Positions 1 to 10,785 of a stretch of DNA of 64,000 nucleotides are shown piece after piece. The DNA comes from Monilinia fructicola (taxonomy: Eukaryota > Ascomycota > Leotiomycetes > Helotiales > Sclerotiniaceae), in assembly GCA_008692225.1 (NCBI GenBank), contig VICG01000001.1, positions 2,705,501-2,769,500 on the forward strand. Direction: 5' to 3'. The translations under genes and the position numbers were made by a program. How positions within the stretch are numbered: position 1 is the first letter of the stretch; each line of letters starts with the position of its first letter. Below the pieces are notes generated by a model, which worked only from the letters and a program-made list of their open reading frames with translations, was not told where the DNA came from and did not search any database.

Positions 1-2
1 GG

Positions 3-212
3 AAGCGATATCCTGAGGAAACCTCGAGTTTCTTTTTGGACAATCCTGAACTATCCACGCTGATTCTAAAGGAAATGGCTGAGAGGAGAGAGGAGGATGT
101 TAAAGATGACTTACCTGCCATGGATCGTCCTCCATTGCCATCTTCACCAAGAGAAGATATGATAATCCAAGGTCCGAGACGTGGAGCCTATGGTCCAGTC
201 CCTTATCACTAA
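3..212 (+). CDS. 3' end of an unidentified protein-coding gene (partial)
   Basis: An open frame enters from the left edge and gives 69 residues before TAA at 210-212. The peptide is hydrophilic, rich in charged residues and prolines, and ends in GAYGPVPYH. There is no membrane segment or motif that I recognise. It looks like a disordered C-terminal tail. The neighbouring esterase lies downstream on the same strand with its own TATA-like box, so the two are separate genes. I cannot name a function. Confidence 0.5.
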   Translation, partial: KRYPEETSSFFLDNPELSTLILKEMAERREEDVKDDLPAMDRPPLPSSPREDMIIQGPRRGAYGPVPYH

Positions 213-792
213 CATTGAAAAGACTACAGGCGGCACCCGCCACAACGCTGGTATTTGACCTAAGCATAATTTCATGCCACTACATTGAGATGTACAGCAT
301 TTTTCTCTTTTGATCCATGGTATTGGACCGAGCAAGCGTTCACTTTCAGGGCTTTCTTGGGGATATTTGGGTTTGTGATACCTTAGCATAGTAATGCGCA
401 TTTTCTCCTTATACCCTCATTGTTACAGTAGCAAAGAATACTAAGGAGAGGTGGCGTTTGATGGCAGATTTCGATAACGGTATACAGTATCAAATTTATT
501 GATACGGAAAAATACATACTTTCGGTACAACGACGCCCGATGTTCTAATCCGATCGTGATTGTTCTACAGTATTAGCCAATATATTTTCTCTTTTCCTAT
601 TGGCCGCTTACTCCACTCAAAGTATATGTCTTTTTCCAATGGGTACCGCGGTCGGATTCACCCGAACTCTCTTTTCTCCAGATCTGCATAACCCCTCCAT
701 TGTGCACTTCATCAAAATGATTCTGCTCCAATTCAAGCGCTTGCATCTACCCACCATTTGATGGGGCCTAGAGCATCAAAGTTTAGTAAATG
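213..792. other. Intergenic region between the unknown gene and the esterase
   Basis: I see no coding frame of fungal character here. The interval holds the 3' flank of the first gene and the esterase promoter. Confidence 0.5.
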
Positions 793-798
793 TATAAA
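793..798 (+). promoter_or_regulatory. TATA-like box of the carboxylesterase gene
   Basis: TATAAA lies 61-66 bases before the ATG at 859. This spacing supports the ATG at 859 as the true start, although that ATG is one base out of frame with the mature protein. Confidence 0.4.
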
Positions 799-858
799 GG
801 CTGCAAGTGTCAAGGATTAAGTCCTCACCATTTCTTGAAATACTTCTCTACTTTGACC

Positions 859-3115
859 ATGTATCTGAATCTCAATCTTTTTTACCCCTTTTGCTTTCGT
901 TGTACACCTTCCCACTTCCTATACTCGCACAGGTTATCACAGCATCTTTAGATTATGGGAGTTTCCAGGGTGCATACTCGTCTAAATATAACATAACTTA
1001 TTACCAGAAAATTCCTTTTGCAGCACCCCCAATAGGAAACAATAGATTTAGGGCTCCGCAACCTCCTCTTCCCGTCACAAATGGCACATACAATTCCACA
1101 CAAACTTTTCCACCTTGTCCACAGAAAGGTGTAAGTACTTCTTCAAAGCACCAGTACTTTTCTGCTCAGTTTGACTCTGACGTAGCTCCCTTAGACTGTC
1201 GGTTCGGAAGACTGTCTGTACTTATCCCTTTATTCACGCCCATGGATAACCGGACAAGCTCTTAGACCAGTCATGGTAGTGTTCTTTGGTGGTGGGTTCA
1301 TCCAAGGCGGTGGTTCTCAAGCAGTTCCTCCTTCGGCTTACCCCATCCTCAATGTTTCTTCCCAGAACGATATACTTTTTGTGTATCCCAATTATCGCGT
1401 CAATACATTTGGATTCTTACCAGGGAAAGAAATCGCCGAAGATGAGAATTCAGACTTAAATCCTGGATTATTGGACCAGAGGGCAGTTTTGGAATGGGTA
1501 AACAAGTATATTGAGCAATTCGGCGGGGACAGAGATAATGTGGGTATCTGGGGGCAAAGTGCGGGAGCTGGAAGTGTGGTGTTGGTTACTCTTTTCAATT
1601 TCTCTCGCGGATCTCCTGAAGATGATAGGTAGGTAATAACTAACCGAATTTCCCACTCAGTGCACAAGTCCTCGCCACCTCGGAAGAAATCACTCCGCCC
1701 CTCTTCAACCGCGCCCTGGCATCTTCACCCTTCTGGCCGAAAACCTACAACTACGGTGCTCCCCAAGCCCAATCTATCTATGACACAATGACCAACTTGA
1801 CCAACTGTAATGGTGCTATCAATGGCACTCTCCAATGCTTAAAATCTTTAGACTGGAAAGTGCTAGCTGAAGCTGCTCTAGTGGTGGCAGCAAGCCATAC
1901 TTGGAATACTAGTAGCTACACGTGGGCACCGGTCATCGATGGAACATTTTTGAAGAAAACTTTGAGTGAGGCGACGGTCAATGCGGTGGGGGGTAATGGA
2001 GGGAGGGGGAGGATTAAGATCTTAGGGGGGTGGGGTATGTATAACGCGCATGAAGGTATGTTGGTTCTATCAAGTCATGGGTTCGAGGGGTTGAGTAAAG
2101 TCTTTGGTTTTTTTTTTGAGGATCAGGCCGGTTGCATATCTCCTGTTTTCACCCCAGCGGGCTCAATTATTTAAATCACATATCTTGCAACTTTCCCCGG
2201 AGTGTTCAGGGGTTGAAGAAGTGCGAGAGGAAAGGATATCTCTCGAGCTAAACTTGGAATTTCTATACTACCATTCGAAGTTTTATTGTTGATTCACACA
2301 TGCAATATCATACTATACAACAAATAATTACTCCTCTACCAAGATTGCTTTTTGACAGTCCAAAAGTTTACCACTAACAATCTCTCCCAGGCGAAAACTT
2401 CGTCCCATCCGCTCTTCAAAACGCCACCGATACTGGTACTCCCCCTTTCAACTCCACCACCGCATCCTTCAACAGCTGGCTCTCGGGTTTCCTCCCCTCG
2501 CTTTCTCCCTCGCAACTCGATGCAGTACGCGCTACTTACCCAGCATCTGGCACCGCCGAGAAATTTCCAACTTACAACACTAGTTACGCGAGAGCCGGAC
2601 TTATCTACAGAGACTCGGTATTGGCGTGTCCAGCTCTATGGATGAGTCGAGCGGCGAGTGAGACCGGCTGGTTGGGAGAATATACTATCAGTCCGGCGAA
2701 ACATGGAAGTGACACTATTTACGTATGTTTTTTGCCTCCTCATCTTTCCACCCTCCATTCCCTCCCCGTCCATGTTCTCCCTCCGTTCCTTTCTTTCGTT
2801 TCTCCCTTCCCCAAAAACCCACCCAAACTCGATAGATAACCGCCGCAGTGGAACCAAGTCAACGCGATCCAAAAATCCCAACCACTCATCTACCAAAGCT
2901 ACGCAGGAGCCCTCGCATCGTTCATGGCAACGGGCGATCCTAACGCGCACAAGATTACCGATGCGACACAGCCGGGCATTCCACCCCTGAGTTCGAAAAC
3001 GCAAGCGGTCGTTGCGAGTGAGGGGCTGGAGAACGTGGCCATTGATGATGGCGAGCAGAGTCTGGAGGAAAGATGCAGGTTTTGGGCTAGCGTGGCGGGG
3101 AGCGTGCCGATTTAG
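859..3115 (+). CDS. Secreted type-B carboxylesterase/lipase, start region frame-broken
   Basis: Alpha/beta-hydrolase of the carboxylesterase type B family, expected to hydrolyse carboxylic esters outside the cell. Exons are 859-1130, 1195-1580, 1661-2055, 2391-2722 and 2849-3115. Family landmarks appear in order: an EDCLYL block, the oxyanion-hole stretch FFGGGF, the nucleophile elbow GQSAG (Ser near residue 213; GESAG is commoner) and a catalytic His near residue 454 in AKHGSD. A hydrophobic leader ending ILAQ looks like a signal peptide. ATG 859 joins that leader only if the T run at 878-883 had one more T; with it the spliced length is 1653 nt, exactly 551 codons. No in-frame ATG exists otherwise. 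Intron 3 (2056-2390) is unusually long at 335 nt, and intron 2 has a weak GTTGGT donor. Several Asn-X-Ser/Thr sites fit secretion. The family call is firm; the substrate is unknown. Confidence 0.85.
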
Positions 3116-3970
3116 GGTTGCGGGTTCGCGGTTTCCTCGTGGAATATGGTGCGAGGTGCAAAGTCAACTTGGTAATCGCATTTCTATATTTGAAGTCCGA
3201 AATGTGCAATGTGAAATCCATCGCCGTGCATAAAACAGTTTTCTCCCTTGGTCCCGTGGCTTCTAGTACTTTGCCACTATGTCATTTTCTCATGCCTACC
3301 TAGGTATCCCCCATCAGTCTACATCAGTCCACTCAGTCCGTTCGATCCCCCCAACCGCCCCGTTCCCTCCGCGCGCTTCCCTCAAATCCCTCACATAGCT
3401 CCAGTAACCACCACAACCACAACCACAACCACAACGATAACCACAATAAATCAGACAAAAAAGCAATCATTTAAATAAAAATCAATAACCCCATTATGAT
3501 AATCACCAATATCAGAACCCAAAGCCAAACTCCAACCCGCCATCGAAATCGAAATCGAAATCTAATCTTGCATTTCCCTTTCCCCTTCCCCCCATCTCAT
3601 ACAACCAATCAACAACAGCATCAATAAACGGCAAATTCTTCAAATGTCCTATCCTTATCCTCACCCTTCATCATTACCATGACATCCTTCCCAAAGTAAA
3701 AACTGGAAAAATATCACTTCTTAAATCCCAACTCATGAACCCCAACTCGCAAGTTTGGCTCAGGACCTCCAAAGTTGAGATGGATACCTAGATGTATATA
3801 CCTTATATACCTTCTTACATACCTACCCACCTGCTCATCTGCTGATCGACCTTATAATTATATAATCTCCCCGCATATATCATCCATCATCCACCAATAC
3901 CTACAGATTGAATCAAAAACAAATATATCTACAGGATCTTTTGATGATTATAAGAGATGAAGTTTCCGCA

Positions 3971-4034
3971 TTTGTTTGTTTGTTTGTTTGTTTGTTTGTT
4001 TGTTTGTTTGTTTGTTTGTTTGTTTGTTTGTTTG
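3971..4034. repeat. (TTTG)n microsatellite
   Basis: Sixteen near-perfect copies of TTTG. The open frame through it encodes only repeated Phe-Val-Cys-Leu and is not a gene. Confidence 0.9.
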
Positions 4035-4184
4035 TATAAACAACAAAATAGCTGTGATAGATTTAAGGGCTGGCGATGTGGATGTTATAATGTAATGGGG
4101 AAGTATACATATATACATATATACATCACTATTAAGTACCTAGTAGATTCAATGCTCAAAGTGGACATACACATACATCCTTCG

Positions 4185-4226
4185 GCCACGGCCACGCCCA
4201 CACCCACACCCACGCCCACGCCCACA
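4185..4226. repeat. (CCCACR)n hexanucleotide repeat
   Basis: Tandem CCCACA/CCCACG units, C-rich on the plus strand. Confidence 0.8.
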
Positions 4227-4839
4227 GAACCAAGAAGAGAAGGAGACGGATGCACTGGCGCTGACAGGTGAGAAGACCAAGACATCATTTTCTATATTAT
4301 ATATCCATTACACCACATATTCTTCACTTGTGTACACGGTTTTCTCGCCTCTCCACTCCATTCACACTCGTGGCACCCCTGATGTGCCCCTTGTATTCCA
4401 CCCCGTGAATCATATCCATCCTTTGTTTTATTCTCTCGTGCGACTACCGATCTGCCTCCGCAAGTTCGAGCAACTTTTAATCCCCAAGGATCACTTCCCG
4501 CAAACAGCTATGAAACCCCATACTAAAGGACACAGATAAAATCAACTATGCTAATCCCACACACAAACTCGCCCTTGCCCCTGAATCAAACACCTGCATC
4601 GCTGTAGGAAGAAAGGCAATGCAACGCAACAGGATATTATGAAAAATCAACAGCCTAACAAGTTATTCGATAGCGGCCCCTTTAATTTCCGAGGTCGTTC
4701 ATGCCTTGTCCACTGAGTTGAGCTCTCGACCACTGAATGTATAGAGATCAAGCCAAACCAAATATATTCCCTGGAAAAAAAAAACACAAATTGTAGGGTA
4801 TGAAAACAAAAGGAAATTTTTTTTTCAAAGACAATGTCA

Positions 4840-6562
4840 TCAGCGTAAGCCGATCACACTCATCTCCAACGTCCAAACTCTTCGAATCCACACTTTTAAC
4901 TTCCCCTCCACACCTTCTACGTTTTCCAGTTCGACTCCCTCCCACCAACATCTTCTCGCAGGTTTTCTCCAGAAGAGTAGAAGCTTTTGAGCCATACCGA
5001 CAGCATTACCACCCATCTCATTGCCACGAATATCCGTTCGGAGACGTGCCAATGCGAGACTGCATATGACAGCTTTGTTTGGTTCTCCTGCTCGATGACC
5101 CCAGTGATCATCGTGGTTGAAACCTCTGTTGTCATATTAGTTTTAAGGCTTGCTGATAATCTCACTTAAACATGAACATACCCAGCAGTCAACATCTCAA
5201 TCAAATGTTGTTCCGTTGTACCAGTTTCCTCACTTCTTCTCAAGCCAGAAAATATGCCATCCTGCTTCAATAAGGCCTTCCCGGCTGCTCTCTTCACTTC
5301 TATCATTTCCGGTTGTTCGATATCAGCTCTGGGAGGAATTGCGTAGAAATCTAAATCTTCTCTCAATACAATGATGCCAGCTCTATCCTGTAGCATCTCC
5401 CTCGCAGATCCTGCCATTGGCTCAATTGGTACGGCATCTGTTTCTGGTCCTGTGGATGGTGAGTTCGAACCCGATGGAATGGTTTGCGCTACGTTGCGGA
5501 AGAATTCGAGCATATATTGTAAGGATGCAGGATCGTACTGAGAGAAAGTGTCAGCTATATGCATGTCTAGATTTGACAGTATATTGCGAATAAATAATGG
5601 AGCATCACGGACATCAACCTGGAAGGCATCTCCTTCATGGTAAGTACTTAAATGACCATCAGGAAGTAAACCATTGGGAAAGAGTGATAGGAGGACGAAT
5701 TCGGGAAGTGTTAGGAGTTCATCTCGAGATAGTGTAAACCGGGTGCCCCTAAATTATAGAATCAGTAGATGCAGATGCTATGATATCTTTCGTATATGTC
5801 ATACCGGAGGTCCATCGTAATGTTCTCATCCGCGCCAACATCTAAAAAATGTCAATCCTTGAATTTATCTGACCGCTGATGACAATCGTGATTTTTACCT
5901 CCAAGAGTATTTATAGGTGCTGCACCTTGCTGCACTTGAGTAATAATACTCGCAGCTCCTCCAGCGGCCGCCATCAGATATGTAAAGCTGTCGAGTGGAC
6001 TTGAGCCTTCGGAATAAGCAGGTGGTGGCTCGTTCTCCTCGTCTTTCTTGGACGATTCGCCTTTAGTGTCCTGCGGTAGAGCAGCTTTTGTCTCTGCTTC
6101 GACGTTTCTTGAGGAAGTAGAAGCTTCGTGGGCTTGACGGTCGTGATCGGACGCGACACGAACGTATTCCGGAGCAGCAGTCGATGTCGATAGAGATGCG
6201 CCTGCTTCAGCAACGGTAACCTTATTATAAGCCTCGACAGCTTCGGCAGTTGGATTATAGAGGGAGGAAAAGGGTGGGGGCCGTGGTGATGGATGAGGCG
6301 TAGGATGCGATGGTTCTGAAATGGGGTATCTAGGGGGTGGTGATTGAGTACGATCTACTTGTAATTGTTGTAATTGTTGTAATTCTTGTAATTCTTCCTC
6401 CACTTGCAACTTCAATCCGGACTCTTCTACGGTAATATTATCCAGCCCAACGGACGGACCGTCGATGGCTCCTTGCGTATTAGACAACGTGGTTGCTGAG
6501 ATTTTGGGGGCAGAGATGGCAATTGAAATTGGAATTGAAATTGGAATTGAGATTTGATACAA
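4840..6562 (-). CDS. Whi2-like BTB/POZ domain protein
   Basis: Five exons on the minus strand: 5899-6562, 5805-5841, 5613-5748, 5182-5537 and 4840-5125. They total 1479 nt and give 492 residues in perfect phase. The first 230 residues are disordered, with a Gln/Leu stretch (LQQLQQLQ) and a PPPAYSE motif. The BTB/POZ (Whi2) fold follows, with characteristic blocks MDLRGTRFTLSRDELLTLP, LFPNG and YDPASLQYMLEFFR, and then the conserved C-terminal WGHRAGEPNKA and FWRKPARRCWWEG blocks. Yeast Whi2 works with phosphatases Psr1/Psr2 in the general stress response and TORC1 restraint; a similar role here is inference. The start is the first ATG after the 5' repeats; the N-terminal ISIPISIPISI comes from a short tandem repeat. 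Intron 3 has a weak GTCCGT donor. No frame damage is seen. Confidence 0.85.
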
Positions 6563-6661
6563 GGATTATAGTTTGATTGATTGAATGAATTATGGGAAAT
6601 TAGTATTATTTGCATAGAATTGAGGAAATCAAGTAAAGTACAAGTTAGTCATGGATTCATT

Positions 6662-6767
6662 TGATGATGTTGTTGATGTTGTTGGTGTTGGTGTTGGTGT
6701 TGTTGGTGTTGTTGGTGTTGATGTTGTTGATGTTGTTGATGTTGGTGTTGTTGATGTTGATGTTGAT
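6662..6767. repeat. GTTGTTGAT/GTTGGTGTT-type trinucleotide-based repeat
   Basis: Imperfect tandem GTT, GAT and GGT triplets. Read on the minus strand, in the direction of the Whi2-like gene, it is CAACAACATCAAC-like and nearly free of G. Confidence 0.85.
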
Positions 6768-6793
6768 ATTGTTTGTTTGTTTGTTTGTTTGTT
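6768..6793. repeat. (TTTG)n microsatellite
   Basis: Six TTTG copies directly after the GTT-based repeat. Confidence 0.85.
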
Positions 6794-6795
6794 AG

Positions 6796-6846
6796 GTTTG
6801 AGTTGAGTTGAGTTGAGTCGAGTTGAGTTGAGTTGAGTTGAGTTGA
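6796..6846. repeat. (GAGTT)n pentanucleotide repeat
   Basis: About ten copies of TTGAG/GAGTT with one TCGAG variant, the third simple repeat stacked upstream of the Whi2-like gene. Confidence 0.85.
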
Positions 6847-9800
6847 ACTTTAATATTAGTTGCAGTCGAAGTTCAGTTGCGATACTTGTATAGAAGTATA
6901 AGTAGAGTAGATATGAATGAATGAATGAACGAATGAATAATAAATGAATGTTGCCCATTGAGCCAATGCATATATTCATTAGGAACGGAGTACAATGGAA
7001 TCCATGAATGGTACAATGGATACTTGTTAGCTTAGCAGTGCAATAATAACAACCTTGGAAGTACAATACAAGTAGATATTTATTATTTATTGATTGTTCA
7101 CGTGCATCATGATGAATTTTGACCAATCAGTTCACACGCAGAATTGCTACATAAGGAGGAGCTGCCATAAGTGGCTTAGCGCCAATTTAGAGTGACCGTG
7201 CATATTGCAGTCGAGAATTATGATTGGTAGCCGCTCGGCGCTTAAAGTGTAATTATATTTTAATCAATTACCTATCACCATTTACCATTTACCATTTACC
7301 ATTTACCTCATCATTTAGAATTATCGGATGAGATGAGATAAATATTGGATACACACATATACAGAGTACAGTATCTAGTACATGGATACTAAGGTTCGTT
7401 ACACAACCAATGGAACGACTTGATACCACCTGCAATCTATGGATTCCTTCTTACAACTTCATCTCTGAGATGTGAATATTCACATCATATCATATCATAT
7501 CATATCATCTCTAAACACTCCAGGGCTCTTTCTGGATATGGATAGGACAGGATACTTCCTCGCTTCCTCACTTCCTCACTTACTCACCCATTCATCACTT
7601 CATATACACTTCTAGAACCACCTGGGCATTGGATCTCTCTGCATCGTTAATCATCTTTAAAGATCCCTCCTCCTCATATCGACGTCTAAACGCCCACATT
7701 CATCTCTGAGCTTGCAAATCTACCTTTAGGTACTCCTAAGGTTATCTATCTATACGGAGGATATACCATAACTCCTTATGTCTAGACTCTTATCTCCCTA
7801 GGTTGAAAGGCCGGGATCATGTCTAGATAACCCTAAGACCATCTCTTCTTTGGACATAAGATTACATTCATAACCCTCCCGGGGTCATCATCTCTGAATG
7901 TGTATCTTCACAACCCCTTGGATAACCTCACAACTTCTCAGTCTTGCATGTGCTTAAGATCTTACCTCGTTTGTTACTTCTTGAACCCAAGTAGCTTGGG
8001 ACAAAAATTCATCTCTGTCATCAAGTCTCTCATAAAAATTCTATAAAAACAATTCGATACTATTTATTGATCATTGATGAACACGAGTTTTACATCAAGC
8101 TTTATACTAAGCTAGGCACACAAAGGGTTTGAAGTCAGCCTAAGAAAAAACTGTGAATAATTATAGCCAATTCTGATGGCCAAGTATCTTATCAATATCC
8201 AATTCATGATTTCGAGTATAGCCAACAATTGGTGTTTACCCTCCCACTGGGTGGTTTACAAGCTCTAGAATATGACCCCCTAGAATAAGTTGTCTTGGAG
8301 TGTCAAGCTCAATAACCCATTACGATACATTAGCATTGGCCAAGAAAGTTCTGACGCTCAGTACCTAGCTTTTCGAATATCAAATTACCTAATTTTACAG
8401 ATGGGAAATCGTCCCAGAACATTATCCGCTAATTCATACTTTGGAAGAATCACAGCCCCAAGGAAAACTGTTTACAAGCTACATGCTCAGCTATGACCAT
8501 TGACCAGCTCAGATGGCAGTTTTGGAGGAAAGTCATCCAAGGTCGCTGTGCTATGATAGGAATGATAGCCCCTTTCATCTTATTCTCGGCTATCAATATT
8601 GTGACCGCATTGGGATCGACGAGTCAACCCCCCCCCCCCCTCCCTCCCCAACATCGAGGACAGTTTGGCAAAGATGCCTGTGATTTTTTGGCAGGCCAAC
8701 CTCTTTCCGGAAAACTAAACAAGTAGAATAATGAATCAAAGCCATCTAATTTGATATTTGGCGTGTTGAATACCAAGTTCAATTGCTGTGTCGATGATGG
8801 TAATTGAACCTTAGCATTATACCTCCACCAACATGATCCTGATGTACACGATTCGACTAATACTTTTCAGTAGATTTTACATCATGAGTTCATAGCACTG
8901 CGGGTACCAATGGTCAATTGCTGCTTTGGTATATGGGTCAACTTGCCCGAGATTGATGCTGAGTGCGAGAACGGTTACGGCACATACCGTATGCCTTCCT
9001 TACCACGACGGACCTTTAGGTTGTAGGTTAAATAAAGATTATTCTTAAGCTAATTTTGATTGGAATTAAAGTGTAGGTTTTAGTCACCCAAAGTTTTCCA
9101 CTATGATGGAAACCTCTGATGCGATGCTGAATATTTACAGATGCACTGATATTTGGTCAGTGCCCAACCCAGAAGAATATATAGCACTTTCCCTTAAGTA
9201 AAGAGGTAGCATGCTTGTCAAAACTCCTCTACTATATTAACCTTTCAGCTACGGTACTTCTTCACCCTTTAACTTTACCATATCATTCTCCAACAACAAA
9301 CACTTCTGCCGCCAATTCAGACATAGGTAATTTGATATCCATAACGGATTCAACTATAAAAGTATGGATAATTCCGAGATCGAGACTCTCCCACCTTCTT
9401 TGTCCAATTCGATTAAGCGAATGAACAATCTTCCGGCAATCGCAGTCAATTCGATTACATGCCCCCTAGTCAAATTATTACATACAAACCAACTATATCT
9501 CCATCACACTTAATCTCGAAGGATTCTCGACCCACAAATGAAACATTGATTAGCAATCCAGAGAACACCTTGACCAAGTTGGTCGACGTCTAACTTGCGA
9601 ATATCCCGCTTGTTCCTTGTGGACGGCCTTTTGTCAACGAATCGCCTCTTGAAAAACACGTGGAATTGCCCCATTCTATCAATCAATGTTGCCCTCATCC
9701 GTCAAGCTTTCAATCTCAACCGATAGATACTCCAGATTCTATTATATTCTATTCATGCAATACTTCCCCCATCGCAACCTCCCTCATCAAACTTTCAAAC

Positions 9801-10392
9801 CCCAACCGATTTTTTTGTATCCAGATCAAATTCTGCTCTCAATGCCTACTCGCATGTTACGAAACTCAGCTGGCTTACCAACGCACAGCTTCTCAAGAAT
9901 CAAGATGCGGGGGAAAACGAGCTAATTAAGCTTATCATCGAAGCATTTCGTCAGTTGCCGATAAAACTAGCTCTGAAGGAGGGAGATCTTCTAGTTTTGA
10001 AAGGGCTCTTGAGTAGGCTATATAATAATGACCTGTGATCAATCTTTTGATTTCTTTTCCTCAATTGACCTGCTCGCTTTTCTCATTTCGAAAGCGAGAG
10101 AGCGAGTGAAATTCGTCGGCGAACTGTATCAGCTTGAGGATTGGCAGCTTGATGGAGCGTTCTAAATAGCAGGGATGGGGATGGTTTCTGTGGGCATTGA
10201 TGACTCTGGCCGGATCCTTTTTGGCCGCGAGAATGAACCTCCATACCCATAGCACGGAGAGGTAATACTGGGATGACGAAAAATGCAGTGAGCTCAGGAG
10301 GATCAAGTGAAGCAGACAGTCACTTTCATCTACGGATAGATACGAAATCAAATTTTCGAAGGAATTCGGCGTCATTATTCTTGCGCCATGAT

Positions 10393-10425
10393 GTATATAT
10401 ATATATATATATCCATATATATACG
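10393..10425. repeat. (AT)n tract
   Basis: Alternating TA with short interruptions, in a gene-free area. Confidence 0.7.
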
Positions 10426-10785
10426 TATGGTAACGTCATATCAAACGTACAAAACATATGACTCCCAAGACCCAAACCATTAGCTCCTCCAATGAAGAAG
10501 TGAATTGAGAAGAGAGCACCGCAAAAATACATGGATAGCATGACGAAGGAATGAAGAAGTATTAGTCGAGAAGTTCGAGCGAGCGCTCGTGTATCAATTC
10601 ATCATTTACGATCATCTTGCACCTAGGAGAATCCCCACCAGGTCTGATAGGATCGCGACACATTCATCGCATTCTCCCATAGCTCGAGAGCATGACCATA
10701 AAATAACCCCTCAGATCTCACCCTGTCACCAACTCTCCATCAAACATCTCCACCCCACCCCACCCCACGCCCCCCAAACCAAAGC

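Larger units (their letters stand above)
3116..4839. other. Gene-free interval with microsatellites
   Basis: This lies between the esterase and the convergent Whi2-like gene. It contains an (ACAACC)-type stretch near 3408-3450, a long (TTTG)n run and a C-rich (CCCACN)n run, listed separately. Reading frames here are artefacts of simple sequence. I see no gene. Confidence 0.5.
6563..10785. other. 4.2 kb gene-poor interval, repeats near the Whi2-like gene
   Basis: The first 300 bases are simple repeats in the probable 5' leader of the Whi2-like gene. From 7440 to 8020 the DNA is pyrimidine-rich and carries a recurring CATCTCTG motif. A C-rich run sits near 8630 and an (AT)n tract near 10393-10425. 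Short open frames at 8290-8726 and 9215-9929 show no domain, no codon pattern and no intron structure. I call no gene here. Confidence 0.5.

Noticed and set aside
807..858. GTG-initiated N-terminal extension of the esterase frame
   Set aside because: A GTG start is not expected in a fungal nuclear gene, and the peptide before the leader is charged and unlike a signal peptide.
3957..4271. 104-residue open frame
   Set aside because: Made of (TTTG)n and (CCCACN)n repeats; no protein-like composition.
6629..7126. 165-residue minus-strand open frame rich in Ser/Thr
   Set aside because: Produced by the simple repeats upstream of the Whi2-like gene.
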